A stretch of DNA of 18,911 nucleotides from assembly GCA_026770585.1 (NCBI GenBank), contig MU646726.1, positions 1-18,911 of the forward strand, read 5' to 3'. Both the position numbers and the translations under genes were made by a program. Numbering within the stretch: the stretch's first letter is position 1; every line of letters starts with the position of its first letter. Source of the stretch: Baffinella frigidus (Eukaryota > Cryptophyceae > Cryptomonadales > Baffinellaceae). Shown one piece after another: positions 13,391 through 18,911 of this stretch. The notes below the pieces were generated by a model. That model was not told where the DNA came from. It ran no database searches and worked only from the letters and a program-made list of their open reading frames with translations.

Positions 13391-16300
13391 GTGAGCCCCC
13401 ACATCCAGATCCTGCCTCTTCGCCTTACCCTAATCTGAATCGCGCGCCGTGTGTTCACAATCGGTGGACCTCCCACGGCCGACGGGCAAAGAGAATTGGC
13501 GATCAGGCTGCGGCGAGGCGGTGGTAGGATGGTCCTCCGCATTCAAAGACGGCGGGGGTAGATCGTGCTGTGCCGTCGAGAGAAAATATCCCAGCTTGCC
13601 GCCATTCCATCCAGAACCTCAGCCCCTTTCCTGTGCAACCCCCCCCCTGGTCTGCGCTCTACAATTCCTCCTGGTATCATCCACACAGCGGGCTACGAAC
13701 CGATTCTTGGTGACTCCGCCACCACGAATCGGTTCCTAGCCCGCTGTGTGGATGCTACGACGAGGCCTTGTAGGGCCATTCCCTAATGGGATACTCAGGA
13801 AATTGTGCAGCCACTTGGCAGCTCCCGAGTTCTACCCCCGGATTTCCGGGGATCATTTCAAGCCCCTTGCCCTGAAATGAATTGCAGTTTGTACCGGTAT
13901 CGTGCAGATGGACATATCATCGGAGGCCCCTGGTGGCTGCTAAGTGGTGCGATCTGAACAACCGCGTGTTTTAATACACAAAACGCCCCGAAATTAGGGT
14001 AGTTTAGCCTACGATGTTGCCTACCGTAGGCCGCAGGGCTCCTACGAAAACTTGGGCCTAGGAGCGTACGGCCTACCGTAGGCTCCTACGACCTCTAAAC
14101 TGCCCTACGTTTGGGTAGTTTTGCTATGAGTTTCCTCTTCTCGTTCGAGCCCTCTCTGGACGCCTTACGTTTATGGATCGACGCCACACGTTCAATAACG
14201 GCTCTTCGTTTCTCGCAGGCACGCGCACAGACTGTCCCGTGTGGAACTCGAAGTGGTTCCAATTTCCTGACATCGCGAGCATGTGCTGTTTCCTATCAGG
14301 GGATCGGCGGGTCGGTGCTGGTCGACAAGCCGTCGGGCCTGCGTGTCTGGATCCGATTCTACGAGGTGCATCCTAGCCCACACAGCGGACTTCGGAGGGA
14401 TTTTGAATAACCCATAAGCGATAGGAGATAGGACCCTACGGTAGGCAATCCGTAGGGACAGAGGGGGGGTTCCTACAGATAAGGTAACGGAAACTCAGCT
14501 CCAAAGTTGACGGATTTGTACGAGAAACCCAGAACGTCTACTAGGAATCGCCGAGCCACTCCAGAGCCCGCTAAACCCCAGCCTCCGTGGGGGGGGCGGG
14601 CTTTGAAAGGGTTGTACAGTTCGTAAAACAATTTTAAGCGCACCGTTTCAAGTTTCGTGGTACCGCGCCAGGGCACAAGTTCCTTTTTCACACACACTCG
14701 TTCGAAAATCTTCGTACAAATTCATTTTAAAAAACATTATACCCGCGGCAAAGAGCTCCAATTCCCATCACTGTTGGCGTGTTTCTCGGGTAGAATCAAC
14801 TTTACAAGAACGAAACATCATTTTACTACACGGTCTCGAAGATTGAACTTGTGTCCTGGCGCGGACACAGGGAGTTTCCTCCAAGTCGGCAATTCGGCAG
14901 ATCAAGACCGCCCAAGACGAGTTGACTCGTTTTGTTCGTTGCTAATTTGCTTTCTGAGGTCCGAATCGTGTCAGCTAATCAGAGACCCGCTCTACCAGTA
15001 TAGCTCTATTAACCGCGCGTGTCATGCAGGCTGCGTGGTATTCCCAGCGGTTCTGCTCGGGGGTCTTTGCACTACTGTCTGTAATGCAGTAACCGCGTGC
15101 TTCCTCCAGGCTTCGTGCTATTGTCCATGATGGAACCCGGAAACGCCTTACGTTCATGGTTCGACGCCACACTCATAGGCTAACGGACTAAAAATAGGGT
15201 AGTTAGGCCTACGGTATTGACTACGGTAGGCCGTAGGGGCCTAGGGGGGCTCCTACGAAAAACCTGACCACGCATGGCAGCTCGAGCAGTTTCCGTGCCG
15301 GGTCTTCGAGCCACGTGACTCGCAAGCACCCTTCCTCAGGCGTGTGCTGTTGCACCGTTTCTGCGTCGCAACTCCCACTGTCGGGCGAGTTCGATACTAC
15401 TTCCTGTTAACCGCGCGTCTTATCCAGGCAGCGTGGTACTTCCAGCGGTTCATGTGGGGCACGTTCAACGCGTCGTCGATTATTGCGCCCAGGAATGGCT
15501 GAAATTATCAAGACTTTTGGCGTATTTCCGGGCAAGAACCACCTTTACTCTTAGATGAACTTGGAAATGAAGTTCTGATTCGTGACCGCGCGGCTCATCC
15601 AGGCAGTGTGGTACTTCCAGCGGTTCATGTGGGGCACGTTCAACGCGCCAACCCTATGCCCCTACGGATTCCCTACCGTAGGGTCTACAAAAAAAAACGC
15701 TCCTTCGGACGACCCCTTTTAAGCTGCTACGGGTAGCTGGTGGTAGTAACCGCGCGTGTCCTGCAGGCAGCGTGGTACTTCCAGCGGTTCATGTGGGGCA
15801 CGTTCAACGCGTCGGAGGGCTCCATGGACCCCCTCCCGGGGCAGCGCGCCGTCGAACCCCTCCTCAGGTTACGAGCCTACCCACTATTCCTAAGTTGACA
15901 TGTTGGGTCTGTGGTACAAAACCGTCAACTTTGGAGCGGAAAAGAGCCCGGGCTCAACCAATTGGCGAGACCAAGTAGAATTGGTTGAGCCTCCTCAGGT
16001 ATTGAAACCTCTACGGGGAATCGCTGGATGGCAACCGACACGTCTTATCCGACGGTTTTGGATGGTGGCAAAAGTCATGTTTTCTGAGAAACACATCGAT
16101 TTCTCTCCAAAAGTGGCCAATTTGTGCTCCATGGACCCCCTCCCCGGGAAGCGCGCCGTCGAACCCCTCCTCAGGTTACGAGCCTACTCACTATTCCTAA
16201 GTTGACATGTTGGGTCTGTGGTACAAAACCGTCAACTTGAGGGCGGATTTTTTGATGTGGGGGGTATTCAACGCGTCGAACCCCTGCTCAGGTACTGCCA

Positions 16301-18911
16301 TCGCAGACTATTCCTACGTTGACAAGCTTTGTTTCTCGTACAAACCCGTCAACTTCCGAGCGGGAAAGAGCCCGGGCGCGCCAAATTGGTGAGTCCAAAT
16401 AGACTGAGGGAGCAGCGGGTACGGGATCGACTGGATCCGGAACCTGAAACCCTCCTCTGGTACTCAATCTACAACACCGTTTTTTGTTATCTTAAGGGCG
16501 GAAGTGTCTGGGATCCCTCTGCAAAGTAGCTGAATCCGGAACCTGAAACCCTTCGAAGGTACTAACTAGTTGGGAAAGTGTTTAGCCTTGGACCCCTTTC
16601 CAACGTCTCAGGTCCATTCCTGGTACAACTTTTGAAGTCGCGAGGTAAAATTCCGATTTTCGAGGACGGCTGTGCTAGCATTGGAACCCTTAACTCCAGG
16701 GGCAGCGGGTACTGGGATCCGGAACCTCGCCCCATCAGTGCCCTGGCCCATCTATGTTTCAGTACAGCAGGTGGTCTGAACCCTCAGGGGTGATACCCGA
16801 ATTCCTGATACCCGAATTCCCTGCGCAGCGGGTACGGCCTCGATGGGATCCGGAACTTCAACCCCTCGACTGCTTTGCAAAGTTTCAAGGAAAACTATGC
16901 TGACCTTGGAACCCTGAACTCGTGGGGTAGCAGGCCCGGCACTCAGTACAGCAGCTGGGAACCTCGACCCATCAGGGCACTGGCCCATCTACGATGACTT
17001 TACAAAGCTGTCATTTGTAAAGTAGCTGGTTAGCGCCCTGTGTTCTGATACCCGAATTCCCTGCGCAGCGGGTAGAGCGCTGTGCAGAGAAGTGGGCCAC
17101 TGGAAAATGGGAAAATAGGGAAATTGGAGCCATTTTGTTCACTTTTGAGAAATTAATGGTACTAAATTTCTCAAAAGTTGACAAAATGGCTCCAATTTCT
17201 CAATTTTCCATTGTTTGCCGTGGCCAACTTCTCTGCACAGCGCTCTGCGGCCTCGATGGGATCCGGAACCTGGACCCGTCAGTGCACTGGCCGATCTACA
17301 ACTACTTTACAAAGCTTCAAGGAACCGAGCTGTAAAGCAGCTGTTTGGCTCCCTGTGTTCTGATACCCGAATTCCCTGGGGCAGTGGGTACGGGCTTGAC
17401 GGGATCCGGAACCTGGACCCGTCAGTGCACTAGCCGATCTACAACTACTTTACAAAGCTGTCATTTGTAAAGCAGCTGTTTGGCTCCCTGTGTTCTAATA
17501 CCCGAATTCCTGATACCCGAATTCCCTCCGCAGCGGGTACGGCCTCGATGGGATCCGGAACCTCGACCCCTCAGTGCACTGGCCCATCTACGACTACGTG
17601 TCGTACTTCGACGCCGCGATCAAGATCCTCGAAGACCGCGGGTGGATCGCAGGTCGCATACCGAAAGATATTCACATATGGAAATATAATTAAATCAATT
17701 TACCTTTTGCTATCTTACGAATTTACCTTTTGCTATCCATATTCACATATCGAAATACAGTTAATCCAACTTACCTTTTGCTATCTTACTTGTGGGGTTT
17801 GTGCTATGGCACAGCTGTGTCGAGGCTAAGATAGCAACTTCAACCCATAAGATAGCACGAAATGGAAAATGGTGGTTTGGCCCATCTACGATTACGTGTC
17901 GTACTTCGATGCGGCGATCAGGATCCTTGAAGACCGCGGGTGGATCGCAGGTCGCATACCGAAACATATTCACATATGGAAATATAATTAAATTAATTTA
18001 CCGTTTGCTGCCTTACGGGTGGGGGTTGTGCCATGGTACAGCTGTGTCGAGGCTAAGATGGCAACTTCAACCCATAAGATAGCACGAAATGGTGATTTGG
18101 CCCATCTACGACTACGTGTCATACTATCCCTTATGTGGCGGCGCCACTCACAGGTGGCACCTCGTCAAAATGTCGACTTTGGCATTTTTTAATTAGGCCG
18201 CCTCTTAATGGAAAATTATGAAAAAAACACCAGCTTGTCAGGCTCGCTAAGCTGAACAAATTGAGTAATTGGTGCTCAACGACCCGAGAAATTCCTGATT
18301 TATGAGACCCGGAAAACCGTCCTCCGCTAAATTCGAATCCCTACACCTGATTCCTGCTAAAAAAAATGATTACGTACCTTTTTCGCCACATAAGGGATAA
18401 TGCTGCGATCAAGATCTTTGATGACCGCGGGTGGATCGCAGGTCTCACATCGAAACGGTTTGCTATCTTATGGGTGGGTGTGCGTTATCTTAAAGCTATG
18501 CCGAGGCTACGATAGCAAAACCCACCCTTAATATAGCACAGAATGAAATGGTGGTCCTCGCGGACCGCGGCTGGATCGCAGTTCTCATACCAAAACGGAT
18601 TCACATATGGAAATACATTTAATTTAATTTACCGTTTGGTATCTTGTGGTCCCAGCTCTTCCAGCGTAGAACTGGACTTGGCCGTGTGGGGGAGGGCGCA
18701 CTCTGTTCGGCGGACCCTGCCTGGCCTGGAACCCCTACCGCCGCAACGCTCACCCCCAAACCCTCCCACCCTCCCCCTAACCCCAGAACCCTCCGCCGTT
18801 GCTGTGTATTGTCCACCAACCCTCCGAAGTGAGGGGGGTCATTCGTTTGACAGGGTGCACGCTGTTCAGCGTGCCCTGAGACTGGCGGCAAAGCATGGGT
18901 ATTCCACGAAA
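13151..18911 (+). CDS. Unrecognised secreted or membrane-anchored protein, at least five exons, 3' incomplete
   Basis: Exons 13151-13390, 14219-14365, 15767-15867, 17534-17652 and 18870-18911 (continuing) join in one frame with GT-AG introns and matching phases (0, 0, 2, 1), giving about 217 residues before the window ends. The first ATG in the open frame is 13151, with AGG before and G after. Residues 1-28 are polar and basic, 29-42 form a hydrophobic stretch (LGLHLALALLVVSV), and AAAVP near 45-49 is a plausible signal-peptidase site. Possible N-glycosylation sites are NIS (70-72) and NAS (143-145). Cysteines at 88, 102 and 204 fit a lumenal or extracellular domain. The middle is rich in aromatic residues (AWYFQRFMW, HWPIYDYVSYF), suggesting a folded enzymatic or binding domain. 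I do not recognise the family. Confidence 0.8.
13391..13677. other. Gene 2 intron 1, 5' part; nothing recognised
   Basis: Short frames on both strands, but no splice-bounded coding segment that connects in phase with exons 1 and 2. No tandem or inverted repeat stands out. Confidence 0.4.
13678..13754. mobile_element. 77-bp hairpin element
   Basis: CATCCACACAGCGGGCTACG then AACCGATTC is mirrored by GAATCGGTTCCTAGCCCGCT then GTGTGGATG around a ~20-base loop. The phrase CCACACAGCGG also ends family D, suggesting related termini. It lies in gene 2 intron 1. Confidence 0.8.
13755..13995. other. Gene 2 intron 1, middle; nothing recognised
   Basis: No exon, RNA gene or repeat with clear ends could be supported. 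Confidence 0.35.
13996..14107. mobile_element. Fold-back element related to family C (112 bp)
   Basis: TAGGGTAGTTTAGCC at the left pairs with CTCTAAACTGCCCTA at the right. The interior has GCCTACCGTAGGCCG and its inverse CGGCCTACCGTAGGC. It shares the GGTAGTTNAGGCCTACG start with 4514-4663. Confidence 0.75.
14219..14365 (+). CDS. Gene 2 exon 2 (residues 81-129)
   Basis: Acceptor TTTCTCGCAG, donor GAG|GTGCAT, 147 bp, phase 0 at both ends. It encodes ARAQTVPCGTRSGSNF ... then YQGIGGSVLVDKPSGLRVW and IRFYE. The second half has a strongly protein-like pattern. Its first half is also open in another frame (TDCPVWNSKWFQFPDIAS), so the exact acceptor is less certain than the donor. Confidence 0.7.
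14378..14492 (-). mobile_element. Dispersed element, family D, minus orientation
   Basis: CCACACAGCGGACTTCGGAG through ATTTTGAATAACCCATAAGC, CCCTACGGTAGGCAATCCGT and GATAAGGTAACGGAAA. It is the reverse complement of 4930-5045 and begins only 12 bases after the exon 2 donor. Confidence 0.75.
14495..14550 (-). repeat. Dispersed repeat H, diverged copy
   Basis: AGCTCCAAAGTTGACGGATT then TGTACGAGAAACCCAG matches 11738-11768. The far arm is altered (AACGTCTACT). Confidence 0.7.
14663..14864. mobile_element. 202-bp terminal-inverted-repeat element
   Basis: CCGCGCCAGGGCACAAGTTC at 14663 pairs with GAACTTGTGTCCTGGCGCGG ending 14864 (one mismatch). Next inside, CGAAAATCTTCG and TCTCGAAGATT extend the pairing weakly. 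The interior is unlike the other families and is AT-rich. Confidence 0.75.
15008..15062 (+). repeat. Gene 2 exon 3 echo 1 (5' part)
   Basis: TTAACCGCGCGTGTCATGCAG then GCTGCGTGGTATTCCCAGCG matches the exon 3 acceptor and start, with a frame-breaking divergence after GGTTC. It is the most distant clear 5' echo. Confidence 0.8.
15089..15124 (+). repeat. Gene 2 exon 3 echo 2 (5' part, short)
   Basis: GTAACCGCGTGCTTCCTCCAG then GCTTCGTGCTATTGTCC: the acceptor side is well kept and the exon part decayed. Confidence 0.7.
15183..15270 (+). mobile_element. Partial family C element
   Basis: ACGGACTAAAAATAGGGTAG then TTAGGCCTACGGTATTGAC, CTACGGTAGGCCGTAGG. It resembles the left arm of 4514-4663; a right arm is not evident. 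Confidence 0.65.
15406..15475 (+). repeat. Gene 2 exon 3 echo 3 (5' part)
   Basis: GTTAACCGCGCGTCTTATCC then AG and a copy of the first 45 or so exon bases (AAWYFQRFMWGTFNAS), identical in sequence, ending abruptly at AACGCGTCG. Acceptor AG intact. Confidence 0.9.
15583..15648 (+). repeat. Gene 2 exon 3 echo 4 (5' part)
   Basis: GACCGCGCGGCTCATCCAG then a copy of the exon start with one change (GCAGTG for GCAGCG). It ends at TTCAACGCG, next to a CCCCTACGGATTCCCTACCG phrase of the family-D type. Acceptor AG intact. Confidence 0.9.
15767..15867 (+). CDS. Gene 2 exon 3 (residues 130-162)
   Basis: Acceptor GTCCTGCAG, donor CTCAG|GTTACG. It encodes AAWYFQRFMWGTFNASEGSM then DPLPGQRAVEPLL. It is the only one of several related segments that contains both the 5' and 3' parts. 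Ends in phase 2; AG plus the C of exon 4 gives serine. Confidence 0.88.
15890..15975 (+). repeat. Dispersed repeat H, copy beside exon 3
   Basis: CCTAAGTTGACATGTTGGGT, then TACAAAACCGTCAACTTTGG and AGCGGAAAAGAGCCCGGGCT. The AGTTGAC/GTCAACT ends pair. It recurs with the exon 3 3' echo at 16198. Confidence 0.8.
16065..16122 (+). repeat. Dispersed repeat F, plus orientation
   Basis: GGCAAAAGTCATGTTTTCTG then CACATCGATTTCTCTCCAAAAGTGGCCAATTTGTG, the inverse of 5288-5350. Confidence 0.6.
16125..16178 (+). repeat. Gene 2 exon 3 echo (3' part with donor)
   Basis: GCTCCATGGACCCCCTCCCC then GGGAAGCGCGCCGTCGAA and CCCCTCCTCAG|GTTACG: SMDPLPGKRAVEPLL with one residue changed and the donor intact. The following 70 bases, including repeat H, are also copied, so the duplicated unit was at least ~130 bp. 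Confidence 0.9.
16198..16250 (+). repeat. Dispersed repeat H, duplicated with the exon echo
   Basis: CTAAGTTGACATGTTGGGTC and GTACAAAACCGTCAACTTGA repeat 15891-15938 almost exactly. It is part of the tandem duplication rather than an independent insertion. Confidence 0.8.
16267..16290 (+). repeat. Gene 2 exon 3 echo, internally deleted
   Basis: TTCAACGCGTCGAACCCCTG then CTCAG|GTACTG joins the middle of exon 3 (FNAS) directly to its last bases, with the intervening ~50 bases gone. The donor GT is intact. A diverged repeat H follows at 16314-16388. Confidence 0.75.
16314..16388 (+). repeat. Dispersed repeat H, diverged third copy
   Basis: CCTACGTTGACAAGCTTTGT then CGTACAAACCCGTCAACTTC and GAGCGGGAAAGAGCCCGGGC. 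More diverged than the first two copies, so probably an older duplication. Confidence 0.7.
16409..17455 (+). repeat. Cluster of about seven gene 2 exon 4 echoes (5' part)
   Basis: Partial copies of the exon 4 acceptor and start occur at about 16409-16460, 16529-16562, 16697-16755, 16818-16870, 16955-16995, 17065-17315 (split by an element) and 17380-17455. Shared pieces are CCCGAATTCCCTGCGCAGCG, GGGATCCGGAACCT, CCCNTCAGTGCACTGGCC and ATCTAC. All stop before the middle of the exon. Several keep GCAG at the acceptor. They spread over about 1 kb immediately upstream of the functional exon. Confidence 0.88.
17076..17244. mobile_element. 169-bp fold-back element inside an exon 4 echo
   Basis: AGCGCTGTGCAGAGAAGTGG at the left and CCAACTTCTCTGCACAGCGC at the right pair. 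The pairing continues through AAATTGGAGCCATTTTGT and AATTTCTCAAAAGT to the centre. It separates GCAGCGGGTA from CGGCCTCGATGGGATCC, which are contiguous in exon 4. Confidence 0.88.
17534..17652 (+). CDS. Gene 2 exon 4 (residues 164-202)
   Basis: Acceptor CCTCCGCAG, donor GCAG|GTCGCA. It encodes GYGLDGIRNLDPSVHWPIYD then YVSYFDAAIKILEDRGWIA. It is the only complete copy in an array of about eleven related segments. The aromatic-rich centre and acidic end look like genuine folded protein. Enters in phase 2, leaves in phase 1. Confidence 0.9.
17877..17950 (+). repeat. Gene 2 exon 4 echo (3' part with donor), nearest
   Basis: GGCCCATCTACGATTACGTG then TCGTACTTCGATGCGGCG and GATCGCAG|GTCGCATACC: WPIYDYVSYFDAAIRILEDR with the donor intact and changes mainly at third codon positions. 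The following intron (CATATTCACATATGGAAATA) is duplicated too. Confidence 0.92.
18097..18437 (+). repeat. Gene 2 exon 4 echo (3' part), split by an element
   Basis: TTTGGCCCATCTACGACTAC then GTGTCATAC before the insertion, and ATGCTGCGATCAAGATCTTT then GATGACCGCGGGTGGATCGCAG|GTCTCA after it. The donor is intact. The interrupting element is at 18126-18401. Confidence 0.88.
18126..18401. mobile_element. Terminal-inverted-repeat element, family B-like (~276 bp)
   Basis: TATCCCTTATGTGGCGGCGC at the left and TTTTCGCCACATAAGGGATA at the right. The ends resemble family B (CTTAAGTGGC) with one base changed symmetrically. The precise exon-echo interruption defines the insertion and suggests a TA target. 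Confidence 0.85.
18553..18582 (+). repeat. Gene 2 exon 4 echo, most distal and shortest
   Basis: GGTCCTCGCGGACCGCGGCTGGATCGCAG is reduced to the last ~25 exon bases (EDRGWIA-like). The donor GT is changed to TT. It is followed by the same CATATGGAAATA intron sequence. Confidence 0.75.
18691..18729 (+). repeat. Gene 2 exon 5 echo (5' part)
   Basis: GGAGGGCGCACTCTGTTCGG then CGGACCCTGCCTGGCCTGG aligns with 18852-18886 (GGTGCACGCTGTTCAG, CGTGCCCTGAGACTGG). The acceptor CAG has become CGG. Only about 70 percent alike by eye. Confidence 0.5.
18870..18911 (+). CDS. Gene 2 exon 5, start only (residues 204-217+)
   Basis: Acceptor GCTGTTCAG. With the last G of exon 4 the frame reads A-CPETGGKAWVFHE and stays open to the end of the window. 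The phase match and absence of stops support it, but only 42 bases are visible. Confidence 0.65.

Noticed and set aside
12907-13542. A 211-residue minus-strand frame
   Set aside because: Antisense to gene 2 exon 1 and the promoter; Arg/Pro/Ser-rich with no family features, typical of the shadow of a GC-rich exon.
14221-14290. Alternative frame TDCPVWNSKWFQFPDIAS in gene 2 exon 2
   Set aside because: Looks protein-like, but joining it to GIGGSVLVDK would need an intron of about 17 bases or a frameshift. The phase-0 reading from the same acceptor is open and links exon 1 to exon 3. Kept as a doubt about the exact exon 2 start.
17534-18582. Mutually exclusive alternative exons for gene 2 exon 4
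   Set aside because: No second complete copy exists: each extra copy holds only one end of the exon, and several have lost splice dinucleotides or are split by elements.

Overview
This is a nuclear segment from a eukaryote with long, repeat-filled introns and GC-rich exons. Degenerate TTTAGGG-type (plant/algal) telomere repeats lie inside introns, and the recognised protein is about as close to plant as to animal homologues. A unicellular alga (prasinophyte/chlorophyte, or possibly a dinoflagellate) is the most economical guess; the species cannot be fixed from sequence alone. There is no bacterial operon, CRISPR array, rRNA or tRNA. Long reading frames outside the exons listed here look like frames through repeats.

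Two protein-coding genes can be assembled exon by exon, head to head. (1) On the minus strand, 12768 down to 1865, a ten-exon gene encodes a complete 267-residue 26S proteasome lid subunit RPN12 (PSMD8). Its 804 coding bases are spread over 10.9 kb. All ten exons join in frame; eight introns are GT-AG and one is GC-AG. (2) On the plus strand, from 13151 to beyond the window end, at least five exons encode the first ~217 residues of an unrecognised protein with an N-terminal signal peptide or anchor. The start codons are 382 bp apart, so the two genes probably share a bidirectional promoter.

Layout: 1-1864 is downstream of RPN12 and holds nested inverted-repeat elements plus broken copies of the RPN12 last exon. 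1865-12768 is RPN12, its introns packed with fold-back (MITE-like) elements, a ~255-bp repeat present in about nine full or partial copies all in one orientation, minisatellites, a (GA)n tract and telomere-like arrays. 12769-13150 is the promoter region. 13151-18911 is gene 2.

The most striking signal is that most exons are accompanied in the adjacent introns by degenerate partial copies of themselves ('exon-edge echoes'). They obey a polarity rule: copies upstream of an exon carry the acceptor side and the exon's 5' part, while copies downstream carry the exon's 3' part and the donor side. In the two best cases (gene 2 exons 3 and 4) there are 6 and about 10 echoes. Several echoes are themselves split by fold-back elements; no functional exon is. 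Simple repeats (CT tract, poly-C, CCCTAAA) also sit where polypyrimidine tracts and branch points belong, and the RPN12 stop codon lies inside a telomere-like filler absent from its echo copies.
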